A DNA stretch of 64,000 bases from Styela clava (lineage: Eukaryota > Chordata > Ascidiacea > Stolidobranchia > Styelidae). Where the stretch lies: assembly GCF_964204865.1 (NCBI RefSeq), contig NC_135254.1, positions 23,469,313 to 23,533,312 of the forward strand. Direction: 5' to 3'. Numbering within the stretch: position 1 is the stretch's first letter; every line of letters begins with the position of its first letter. The position numbers and the translations under genes are program-made. Under the pieces are notes generated by a model. That model was not told where the DNA came from and made no database searches. It saw nothing but the letters and a program-made list of their open reading frames with translations. This document shows positions 25,309-36,700 of the stretch, one piece after another.

Positions 25309-26097
25309 TATGGCCCTTACCCCGAGAATCGATTTCCTTGTTTACTTCGTGACATTCGCCAATCAGCAAGATGAAAAAAGTGGCGTAACAATGCTCCCTT
25401 TTCGCATCAGCTCTGACACTTTTCTAACTCAGACAGTTTTTCAAGGGTGGTCGTAAACATTACCTCGTTTTCGCGTTTTTGAAGTCTCTTCGTTAGTTTT
25501 CAGTTGTGTTTCGGAAACTTAAATATAAATCAGATAATTCAATGATCACTCAGAGAGATGACTTCTGGACTTGACACCAAGCAGTCCTGCCAATAGATGA
25601 TATCCACGCGCGACGTTCCGGATTTTTTGATAACAGTGGAATATAACTGAAGATCCATTTTGTTGTCCATACTATACGTACAGCCAACTGTACAATACGA
25701 AATAACCATTTTCAACAGCCAAACAAAACGGAAACGTATAATCCGACTTGCAACTGACAGGAGCCAGCTGGACGTTTTTGTTTTTTGCCGTCCAGTAAAC
25801 AAAGTCACGTGACCCGTGCAAGTCCCCTATATCAATTCTCGTGGAATTCGAAGTGGGAAGGAGTAATTGAAAAAAAAAGCGTCAATTGGCCCTACATTGC
25901 TGTATTACATAATAGCATAGAATCAAGTGGGTGGATATTTTAATGAGTGACTCTAAAACTTATAAGTGGAAGATTATTAAACTTGATCAATCAAAAGTTC
26001 TGAAATTTGTTTCCTTGTTGAAGGATAATCTATTCTGGAATTCAAGACTATACCGCAATATCCTAATATCACAATGCCTGGTATTCATGACTTAGTC
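25309..26097. other. Non-repeat stretch, possible THAP-like relic
   Basis: On the minus strand (25808-25539) an 89-codon frame contains ISYCTVGCTYSMDNKMDLQL near its middle. This faintly resembles the start of a THAP zinc finger (C-x-x-x-C, then a basic/Leu/Tyr stretch). The second Cys/His pair of that family is not seen and no continuation was found. Treat it as a very weak hint. Confidence 0.2.
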
Positions 26098-26832
26098 CAG
26101 GGCTACTCAACTGGCCGACCGCGGTCCAAATCCGGACCTTTCGAGTATTGGATTTGGACCGCGCCTAATTATTGGACACGTTTAGTGGCCATAACGATCG
26201 TTTCAATATTATGTTGTTGTTGTTCTTGTTCTTTCACACGATTTTAAAAAATCGCTTTTCCCTTCGAATACTGGACCAATTGCTTTGAAATTTTCAGTGG
26301 TTAAAGATTAATTTCTTCGCTAGAAGGCTATTACTTTTATTTATTTCAAAATTTTGCGTGAATTCTATGAAATTTGATATTTCGTCTAAAATTTTGCTGT
26401 ATTATTTTTTATCCATGGGAACACGGATTTTAGTCAGTGTCATGACTGGCTGTACGTTTTGATTCTGCAAAATTCTTGCTACTGGAAATTCAGAACTTTT
26501 TTGAGGGTACCGGTAGCGTCAAAGGTACCGGTAAAGACTGATTCTCTCTGGTCTAACGTGTCCATATATTTGTGCGTAGCTCTCTTGTTATTTATTTTGG
26601 ATCATTAGCCCCACTTTTTGAATTTCCTATTATAAAATGACTTTCATAGTTTTGAATATATACGAAAAGAACTATAACACCATAATAAACAATTTTAATT
26701 TGCTACTAATCATCAGTCGGTCGAGAAAGTGCTCGTATAAGGATGCCGAAATATTATTTCTGGAAAGACCGGACCCAAATAATTTTAAAGTGTTGTTTGC
26801 GGACCTTCGATAAAAATAGTTGAGTAGCCCTG
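26098..26832. mobile_element. 735-bp hAT-type non-autonomous element
   Basis: The terminal inverted repeats are perfect: cagggctactcaact on the left and agttgagtagccctg on the right. Inside, ccgcggtccaaatccggacc is echoed by an inverted ggaccttcg version. The flanks acttagtc and actagtct agree as a degraded 8-bp duplication with a one-base indel. No transposase. The interior is related to 9415-9900. Confidence 0.8.
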
Positions 26833-28143
26833 ACTAGTCTACAGCACTGCGTCGAGGATACCAATTTATTGGAAATTCCCGATAAGAAAATAGCGGTCGT
26901 ACTGCCACAAAGCACCACCGAATTAGCCTTCAGGTATCGTCCAATTAATTGACCCTGTAACTAAACTTTTTGTTGACATTGTAGCCTACATAAGGACCGA
27001 ACAGTGGAATGATATCTAATATAAAACTTTGTGGAAACTGCATGAATGGCTACACAAGAAGCAACCCCGAAACTACTTTCCGAGTTTTTATGTTTGTTGT
27101 TTTCTTTTTAACTTTGTTTACTAAGCAAAAAAGCAGCTAATCACTTAGATGTTATAATTGACATTCGCATTTCAGCATAGGCCCCGTCACATAATTCTCG
27201 TTCTTATTGTTTTTGTACTCTTCAACACTTGCGTTCACTAAAATATCGTGCAAGTCATCTTCACCTGTGAATTTTATTTTCTCATGCTCATGTATGGTTG
27301 ATGATATTATTCTTTGTCTTCAGAAAGATTTTCGCGAGTTTTTTTTTGTCACTTATGTGAATGTGAGTGAATGGGCACACGCGCCAATTACAGCACTCTG
27401 GGTTTCGCATATTTCCCAATCTTTTCATCGCCCCTGTCTGTGTTTTTTTATTTATTTTTTGTTTTTGTTCTGTGACCTTGATCACTATCACAGACAGGCT
27501 CTTATACTGCCACTGTTATAAAAATATTGTTACTGATGTGCATACATCTAATCAGGCCTTATGGTACAATAGAAAGTTGCAATATTGTAGGTAACCTTTC
27601 ATGTTTACAATTGGAAAGAACATGATATTTCTGAACTAAAAAATTTTAGTTTCAGACATTACATATTATTTTGATTTTATGAAAGGTTGCATTTAAAAAA
27701 ATAATAATGAAACTGTTTGTTCCCCGAAGTATGTAGAAGTCGTGTCATTTAATATTCCCAATGTGAAATGGGACATATATTTCGAAAATTTGTTTCTATT
27801 AACTATTGGAACAAAGTCTTTCAGAAGAAACTATTTTTGTAAAATCTATAGTAATCAACAATACATTACATGGGTTTGGACTAGTCACTAGTGGATACAA
27901 GTATGTGTGTATTTTGTAAACAACATATTGAAACTTTATTGGATTTATTGTCCCATATTATCAAAACAGTAAATATGAATTTCGTCTTGGTATGAAGGTA
28001 CACTTTTGTCGTCGCATTATACTGTAATAAGTTTCTGCGGGACAGAAAACAATTTGTTGCAATATATTATGACAATTCATTCTCTACTAATATTTGTATC
28101 ATGGAGCACGGAGTTTCACAAGGATCTTTATTTGACTCATAAG
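26833..28143. other. Gene-free stretch
   Basis: No coding region supported. Frames at 27207-27594 lack splice signals and family resemblance. Confidence 0.5.
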
Positions 28144-28799
28144 CCTACATAAACGACGACTAACGACTCATTAGCCTACATAAACGACATGCCCAGGATC
28201 TACATCGATGCTCAAACATATGGACACGGGTACCAAAACGAATTAGTGCGTCTATGCAATCTGTCACAGTAGACTACTAAAGCTGCAGTGTTCGCGACTT
28301 CGCCTGACCACCAATTCACGAACGCGGAATCGCCACAAGGTGCGCAATTTTGATGACGTCATCGCATAAAAAAAGACTCGAATCTCATGCAGCCCATAGA
28401 AATTTTTGAAATAAATGAAAGTAATAGCCCTCTAGAAAAAAACTCAAGAGAATTGGTGCAGTAAGTAGTTCTAACAACAAGACGAGAGCGATGTTCAGAT
28501 ATATTGACACGAAAAACCAAACGAAGTAGGCCTAGTACTGGTATGCAATCTGCCACAGTAGTTCACTGGTACCGCAGTATTAACGACTTTCGCTAAGCAC
28601 GAGGTCCGCCGACTTTTGCTGAGCACGAGATCCGCTGTTAATTAACTGGTCGCGGAACCGACACAATTAATTTTGTTACTGTGACCACACGAAACTTCAG
28701 ATAAAAAAAGAATCCCACAGAGAGTTTTGAATAAATAAAAGTTATAAACTTCGAGCGACAAATACGATCTCTTACCACTGAAAGCAAACTCAATTGGTC
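28144..28799. repeat. Degenerate relatives of the 26.1-kb element family, left of the hAT
   Basis: Contains at least two imperfect, successive blocks with tgacgtcatcgcat, a taaatgaaagtaatagcc-type motif and gacaagacgagagcgatgtt-type sequence. These are related to 9700-9850 and 11900-12130. Related sequence resumes at 32028-32240, so the hAT element at 28808 landed inside such a repeat. Confidence 0.5.
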
Positions 28800-30662
28800 A
28801 AGTAGACCAGCGTTTCCCAAACTGTGTTCCGCGGAACACTAGTGTTCCGCGAGCGTCTTCCAAGTGTTCCGTCGAACATGGGTCGAAATTGCGACTAAAT
28901 TGGTCGCCATGGCGATCTCAGGATCGTAAAGTTTTGCCCAACTGGCAACTGTTCAATATCGCGTCACCGTCGGCCTAAAGCGGTCTAACGTTTTGATGAT
29001 TGTGGTCTTTTCGCTACTCGTCGGCCTATTTTTATGACTGTCAGGTACTTTATCAAGTTTACTGCTATCTTTTTGGTTTTGCTATAGGCTAAAATTTTAA
29101 ATCTCAATGCTGCAATGGATCTTTGGCTTAAAACGGGAAGCCTCAAAAGGTGTGAAAAGCCGGCTGTGCAAGTTGATGCACAAAGTGAAATTGTGAACGT
29201 TACGGTTTTGGTTGAAAATGATAATAATTTTTCTTCAAAGAGTAGTACTTCTGCACGAGCCAGTGACTGCAACAAACGTGCTGTTAAACGTAAATATGAC
29301 GAGGGATATCTGGGCTTGGGATTCACCTGGACTGGTTCTGAAGACTACCCCGATGCGCTTTGTGTAGTATGTCAAAAGATTTTACAAAATAGTTCAGTGG
29401 TCCCTGCCAAATTGAAGAGACATCTTGAAACCCATCACCCTCACTTAGCTAATAAAAGCATATCGTTTTTTGCTACCAAACTGGTTGGAATAAAAGCAAT
29501 GCAAAGAATTATACATTCAACAACAACATTCAATGATAAATTACTAGAAGTATCTTACTTAGTGAGCCAAAGAATTGCTATGGCGGGTGAGGCACACACT
29601 ATTGCTGAAAAGCTCATCAAACCATCTATCCTTGATGCTGTGAAAATCTTGCTGGGCGAGAGCGATTCCAAAAAACTGGAAAGCATTCCTTTATCGAACA
29701 ATACAGTAAGCCGCCGTATAGATCACATGGGAATTTATATCAAGTATGAAGTATGCTTTCGTTTACAAAAATGCGATTTTTTTTGTCTCCAGATCGATGA
29801 GTCTACAGATGTGGCAGGTTTGGCGGTATTACTTGCATTTGTTCGTTACGCCTATGAGGGTGATATTCAGGAAGACTTGCTTATGTGTAAAACTTTACCC
29901 ACTTATACCACAGGTGAGGAAATATTCAGGGCTTTGGATTCGTTCATGAGTGAAAACGAAATTACTTGGGAAAAATTCATGGGTGTGTGCACGGACGGAG
30001 CCAAAAGCATGACTGGCTCAGTAAAAGGTGTGGTGACATGAATTAAACAGAAAAATCCGGAATGTTCCAGCTCTCATTGTGCTATACACCGTTATCAATT
30101 GGTAGCAAAAGGAATGCCTTCCGAACTAACCAGGGTTTTGGATGACGTGGTTAAAATTGTTAATTTCATCAAGTCAAGACCACTGAAAAGCAGGCTCTTT
30201 TCTATTATCTGTGAAGATATGGGAAGTCTCCATTGCAATCTATTGTTGCATACAGCTGTGCGCTGGTTGAGACGAAGTAAAGTGCTTGTGAGAGTTTTTG
30301 AATTAAGGGAGGAACTATTGGCATTTTTAAGGAAGACAAATTTAGTTTGTCGTGTCGTTTGCACGAGTCAACATGGCTGCAGTGCCTTGCTTATATGGCA
30401 GATATATTTTACAAGTTGAATGAATTTAACTTACGCATGCAAGGCAAGTACGAAACCGTTCTTTCAGTCAAAGATAAAGTTACCGCCATGAAAAGGAAAC
30501 TCAAATTTTGGAGTGAAATGGTGAATATCAACGATCTATCTTGCTTTCCTTCCCTGCAAAACTTTCTTGCCTACTTATGCGAAACAGGGTTTTCGCCAGT
30601 GGCGGCGCGTCAATAGGGCCAACCGGGGCAATTCAAAATTTGCACGTTAATTTCCCATCCAT

Positions 30663-31067
30663 TTGTTGGCTACTGTCTCCAAATTTTACCCCATGATAAA
30701 CGTGGGTAAATTGGGAAATGAATTGCGATGTATATACACCAATCAAACTTTTTTGAACATCACATCAACTTGCGCGCTCTATGGGTTCCTCATAGATAAC
30801 ACTCTAGTAACTACCTTTGCGGCGTCTGCAAAATTTCTGGACATCATTTTGACGACGCCTATTTCTTCCGCCGACGCAGAGCGAACATTCAGCACGCTGA
30901 AGCGTATTAAAACGTATCTCAGAAACACAATGAAGCAAGATAGATTAAATTCTTTGGCTGTTTTATCCATTCGCAGAGACGTTATTTCTGGGATGCATGA
31001 CTTTAATCAGCGCGTTATTGAGCATTTTGCTTCCAAGAAACCGCGGCGTGTTGCATATATGTTCAAG
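30663..31067 (+). pseudogene. C-terminal fragment of a hAT transposase (dimerisation domain)
   Basis: About 135 residues with TTPISSADAERTFSTLKRIK, the conserved core of the hAT C-terminal dimerisation region. The following LNSLAVLSI resembles ZMYM1-like or 52-kDa-repressor-like transposases. The upstream RNase-H-like catalytic domain is missing. Comparison with the empty site at 63940-64000 shows the frame once ended two codons after the insertion point. The MITE removed that stop, and the frame now runs into it to 31142. Confidence 0.85.
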
Positions 31068-31238
31068 AGTGACCGTACATTTGAACCCATGTGTATATCC
31101 GCGGGTTCAATCAATATGCGGGTGCTAAAACCCATGGGTTAGGTTAGTATGAGTACAAATATCCGTAAAACCAAAAAAATTTCCATAGGTGCAATGGCAT
31201 GCAAGTGCAATTGTCGTGAGTTCAAATGTATTGGAACC
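31068..31238. mobile_element. MITE with 9-bp TSD inside the second hAT
   Basis: 171 bp, same family as 7285-7471. It is flanked by an exact 9-bp duplication atgttcaag (31059-31067, 31239-31247). The uninterrupted sequence gcatatatgttcaagcagta occurs inverted near 63944-63963, confirming both ends of the element. The first base is A rather than G. Confidence 0.95.
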
Positions 31239-32027
31239 ATGTTCAAGCAGTAGAAGTCTAGCAGCATATATATCTATGAGTGAGCGACGCATGTCCTTAT
31301 CTTTGCATTACCTTTCCTTTCTTCATAGTAACGTTTTAAACCTTATTTTAGGTTTTGTCTGCTTTCCCGAAGTTTCTGTTAATATGTCATTGTATTTATC
31401 TGGGTAAATATTGCCTTTCCTTTTGAAAGAGGTTTCAAAATAAACTATGTCTATATTTATTAATCCCTTGACTTGGACCGGTTTTAAAGACACTTTCTTA
31501 TCGTTAAAAATTGTCGTTTTTGCCGATTGGTTGTTACCGATGGAATGGTTTTTATACTCATAAAATGATGGGAGAACTTACAGCGCTCATCCTGTCCCCG
31601 TAGATGGGGGTGACTTGGTCCCGCAGTAGCTTGCCCCGGTTGTCAAAATGACCACGCGCCGCCACTGGTTTTCGCGGTACGTGTCCACCAAGACAAAGTA
31701 CAGGAGCCGATTGAATGTCGAAGCGGAGATGTACATTCAGCTATCCACTATTACACCTGATATTAAACGTCTTTCTTCTTCTGTGCAAGCTCATCCTTCT
31801 CATTAAATTTGAGTAAATCCGTCACACCGCGACCCCGGTCACACACAATTAGTACTGTATATATTTATTCATCAGTTTTGTTTGAACTTTAGTGATGATA
31901 AATAAAGAATTGATTGACACCATTTTTTTTTTACAATTTACCCTCTCAATTCTTGGTGTTCCGCGAGGCGGGATAAAAAGCGTAGGTGTTCCGTGGCTGA
32001 AAAAGTTTGGGAAACGCTGAAGTAGAC

Positions 32028-33711
32028 TATAGTTAACGAAAAAAGCAATTTTTTAGAACAGAAAAGAAAATAATAACTACTAACAACAACAACATAATAA
32101 CAAAACGATCCATAACCCATAAGTACATTTCGTGTCCAACAAGCCGAATACAAAAGCGGAAGCCACCTGAAAAACAGTGCTTAGCCCAGATGCAATGAAA
32201 CCGGGGTCCGCGGACCTCAGTGCGGTCTTTAAATGAAAGGTCAAAAGGTTACATTGAAACTTCTATTTTAGTAGAAATTTTATACTTTTACACCAATGGC
32301 AAGGGACAACTTCAGTTAGGTAGTTAAAAAAGAGGAATTGCATATTATAACTTTTAGTTGAGTTACTGTAAAGTGTTTAATTCATATTAGCCCCGTTTCT
32401 GATAAATTATACAAGTGTTGTACTACAGTATAGAACTTTTATCAACTCTAAACTATGCAAATTATTTTAAGATTTTTGCAATGCCTAGTTCTAACCAAAT
32501 ATCAAGTTTGTGGGTCATGACGTTTGCTCGTGATCCGGTTTTGGTATGAATTGACATTTCGCTTGTTTCCAAAAGATTTTACTTCCGATAGGTAGTAAAG
32601 GTAATATGCCAGACGATTCGTGAAATGCTATTGTCTTGACTATACTATTGTTGATCCAGCTTCATGCTACATACTAATTTGTCTTCTACAATGAAGCTAT
32701 CCCAATTATAGTAAACTGGCAACCTCATACAAGATATTATTAGTGGGTGTTCATATTTTATTTCAATGATAGTTTCGAGAAACATTTTTAGTTTAACCGT
32801 AAATATATACTACTACGTTTAACTACTATAGACAGACACAATCGTATCGCTTCGAACTCGACTTCCGGACAATGTACCAGAAATAGAAATGCGCTTTATA
32901 TCGATAATTTGCATTTATTTTCACATTCGTCGATAAGAGCCAACTGGAAAAAGCTTCGAATACATAGTGAGTGAATATAATTAGGAATATATATATTGCG
33001 ATTGACATTTTCTCATCGCTACTTTTCTATACCTTTCTTAAAGAAGTTTTGAGATGCTTCATCGGTGTCATCTTCTAGGCCAAAAAAAACATTCATTTTT
33101 CAGAAGAAACTCCACGTTTTGTTACGTATCTGAGACGGAGATACAGAGAAAAAAAGAAATTTTGCAGATTATGTAATGCATGTTGTGTTTTATCCAAAGT
33201 TTGAGTATACCAGACAAAATGTCGCTATCCGATCACGTTTCATTCGAACATTACGCCAGATGATGTTAAATGCCAGTCATGCGTTCATTGATTTCTACTC
33301 TTGTCTAGAATTCGATGATAGTTGCTTGTTTTGAACGGCATATCCATAAATGCAAAATTAGAAGTAGACAATTACTGAATATGATGTTTAGTGGATTTTG
33401 GAAATAGGGTTCGTGGGAAATTACAGGCTTTAACTCGCGATACCATTGGCGCATAACTTATTCGTAACTTCTAGTAATAAATACATTGCAATGCTACTGA
33501 GATGTCGATTGTCAATAAATTTACTCAGAACCAGTATCTGTTCCGATCTTGGAACTCTCATTGAAGCAACTGTTACCGTAACTAGTAGAAACATTTTGGT
33601 TCAAAGTTAGGTAAAATGCCGCTTTCGATTACTGGGTAAATTTTGCTAACTTTTTGGCACTTGGTTCCCCCTACTAACGAATTTTCATAATATTGTTTCC
33701 GTCCATATTGC
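32028..33711. other. Region upstream of the receptor gene
   Basis: 32028-32240 continues the repeat family interrupted by the hAT and contains the palindromic ggtccgcggacc. From 32240 to 33700 the sequence is AT-rich with no supportable exon. Upstream exons of the receptor could lie here, but I could not identify one. Confidence 0.4.
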
Positions 33712-33739
33712 AGAATATCCGCAGTTAAACATAAAGATC

Positions 33740-36700
33740 ATGGAGTATCCTATACGATATTCGGATACGATTGACAAGCAAGATGTATATTCGGGAGATG
33801 GTTCAGGCATTCAATTCATTGACAATACGACTGATGCTTCCAAAATTATTTTTCAAGACGAAACGACTGCAATGTCGAACAATATGAGCATGCGTGAAAA
33901 TCAATTTGCAACTACAATATTTGTAAATGGAACTATTCCGAATATAATATCGCCCTCGACGGGATATAAATACGTTTTGTACATCGGCGGTGGCCTGTCA
34001 ATTGTATCTTGTTTGATTGCTTTGTTTACGTATGCATCTTCAAGGTAACTATATTTACTATTTTAATTTATAGTACAAGTGGTTTTCTGAAGATTAAGCT
34101 ATTAAGTAACAGGGTCTTATAAAAATGTTGTTTTCTGTTATTTCAGTTTTCAATACTGAAATTATAAACCTCTTCACCTCCTGACACGTTGGCCTCCGCG
34201 CATTGGATTCTAAACGGTTCATGCATCTGCATCTATTTATCTTATGAGTGATTCGTCTTATCGACTTTCCGGGGATAAATGAATAAATTCTACAGTGCCA
34301 TTTCTACTAGATAAATCTCTACAGAGTCAAACATTCTGTAAATACGATATGATCCATTTTGGGAATTGTCAACTAAAAAATGTCTAGTTCTGTAGTATTT
34401 TCACAAATCGATTGTGAGCCGTCTCTGCATTAATCAATCAATAAATTGAGAATCGAAACACATCAAACAATTTCCTGTTCGCTTTAACACCGCTGGTGTT
34501 TTTGCATTATGATTTTCTGTAATATTTCCAAATTTTATTGCAGAAAATTTCGTGTAAAGAGACCGCATATGATCACAATCAACCTATGCATTTCACTGAT
34601 AATATTTTATATCGGGATCGTGATGTCAGTAGCAAGCATGGACGTTTCTAACATTTACAGCATAAACCCTTCGAAGTCATGTATTGCAGGTATGTATTTT
34701 TCTGAACAAAGATCTTGATCAAAGACCAACAAAATGTACAAAACAAGCTAATACGAACTCACTCAGAGTTAGAGATAACGCACCAAGTATCAAAAAATGG
34801 CCTCTCAGTTTGGAAGAAGATATAGAATGATATTAAATTTGTATCAAGGTACGGTACACCATTTTACTCTAAGTTGGAGTACATATCGATGTGTGCTATT
34901 ATCTGTAACAAAGTAATACATATATCCCCAATAATTCAAAAATACTGTGCAGGCTTATTAAAATTTTTTACTCTAATGAATTTCATTGTATCTTTTTACA
35001 GCGGCTTCCTTATTTCAATTGGGATTGTTATTTGCATGGACGTGGGCAACTGTGCATTGGGCTTATCTTACGTATTCTGTTCACAAAATAGCTGCTCCTC
35101 ATATTTCACATTTTGTCATCAAAATAACCTTACCTGCATACGGCAAGTACAATATTCATACACAAATTCATTTGTTTCATGGGCGTGTAAAATCAATACC
35201 GGGAGTGTATGATCTTCTCTCATGTTGTTGGACTTTTTATACCGCATATCTGTTCAGTCAAAAAAAATTATATTGTGAATTGTTGAATAAAAAATAAAAT
35301 TTGATTTTTTAATAGTGCTTTTTATGTTTTTTTTTTAAATAAAAATCCCCTCGATAATGGACCTATATTATTTCATATACGCAAAAGTAAACATCATTTT
35401 GAGTATCCTTTTTTTGTTCAGGTTTTCCCATCATTCTCACTGGAAGTATTTTAGTCACAAATTCAGCATGGGATAACGCTTATATTTCTGCACAAACGTA
35501 AGTTAACAAATATTCAAATAGGAAAAGGTAATGGGCATGTTTTTCTAACCAGGAGAGAGCAGGCCAATAAGCAATTTGTGAGTGTTGTCACAAACAGGTC
35601 AAAATAATTCTTTTTCTATATTTCAGGTGTTTTTTTAGACTCGGCCAACCACTGACTGCTGTCATCAATTTCTTGTATCTAGTGACATGCTTTGCTATAA
35701 TGGCATCATGCATTGGGTATTGCATTGGCCGGCTTACTTGCAGAGACGACAAGAATCATGTTGCGTCTACTCGCCTAGTAAGAATTTTGTTACTTTTGCA
35801 GTGACACTTTTCCTATGAAAAAGTTATATTTTCTGAATTGGTAAAATAAAACAAACGGCACCCAAAGATTTAAGATCGAAACTCGATACATTTTTTAGTT
35901 CAAGGAGTCTTGAAGTTGATACAAATGCTGAAATAAGCGAAATATTTGAATAACATGTATCATAGTATTTTAAATTCGAGACCTCTGGCAAGAAATTGTT
36001 AGTTTGATGATGTTTTGAACTAATTTGTTGTCAGTTGATTTTCCAATTTAAAACTTTTTTTTTATTGTTTTTGTGGCAAAACTTCTGTGATTTAACGCCA
36101 TTTCATCTTAAGAAAGAATATTTTTAATTTTTGATTGAGCAATGACGACTGACAATTTGCAATCGAGCTTGTGCCAAATAATATTTGGAAATGAAATATT
36201 GCCTGCAAGAAAATCTGAAACGTGACAGGTTTTCATACCAGAGTTTACAAGATTTTGACCGGAAATCACGCATTCGTGATTTCATATTATATTTTCAGAG
36301 AATCAAAGGAAGCGTCACTAGATTGGCCGTCATCACAACAGGCGTCATCGCAATTTCCATTTTAGAATTTATTCGATCTGGAGTCGTAGAAGCTTATTCG
36401 GTTAGATACAATATTTCATATCATATATATTGATTATTTTTCTTATACAAGATTAGAAAATATATACCGTATATACCGTAAGTATGTCGTATCAAAGACA
36501 CTTGCGGTCGGTATTGATTAGCATATTATGTATGCATCAATTTCGAAAACTTACATCGTATAAACCAGGGTGGTCCAAGGTTGTCGACCTCGTGGGCCAC
36601 ACTATTATTTTTGTATTGCGGGCCACAATAGTGCCAAGAATAGGTAAACAGTGCAATACAAATCAAACACTTTATTGTCCAAACACATTGATCATTATTT

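Larger units (their letters stand above)
30597..31667 (+). mobile_element. Second hAT element inserted in the first
   Basis: The ends cagtggcggcgcgt and acgcgccgccactg are inverted repeats, with accggggca-type sequence just inside both. An exact 8-bp target-site duplication gttttcgc (30589-30596, 31668-31675) flanks it. 1071 bp, including the MITE at 31068. It is an internally deleted derivative because only the C-terminal end of its transposase is left. A second copy enters at 63530. Confidence 0.95.
29115..31806 (+). pseudogene. Broken hAT transposase with N-terminal BED zinc finger
   Basis: The first frame (29115-30041) has a BED-type finger, C83-x2-C86 and H103-x4-H108, followed by a hAT catalytic region. 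The motif CLQIDESTDVAGLAVLLAFV is characteristic of the SCAND3/ZBED5-like (Charlie-type) transposase group. A single in-frame TGA at 30039 splits it; the same frame continues to about 30340. A frameshift between about 30340 and 30360 moves reading to a second frame that runs to 30596. There the second hAT inserted (30597-31667 plus duplicated gttttcgc). The last coding part, 31676-31806, includes TPDIKRLSSSVQAHPSH before TAA, the usual end of this group. Non-functional: one nonsense codon, one frameshift and one insertion. Confidence 0.9.
28808..32019 (+). mobile_element. hAT transposon (BED-finger, Charlie-like), interrupted
   Basis: The terminal inverted repeats are cagcgtttcccaaactgtgt on the left and agtttgggaaacgctg on the right. 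An exact 8-bp target-site duplication aagtagac flanks it (28800-28807, 32020-32027). It is 3212 bp as it stands, or 2133 bp without the later insertion and its duplicated 8 bp. It carries one broken transposase gene. Confidence 0.95.

Noticed and set aside
25539..25808. Possible THAP-domain gene
   Set aside because: Only a weak N-terminal likeness, with no second metal-binding pair and no continuing exon. Kept only as a hint in the region entry.
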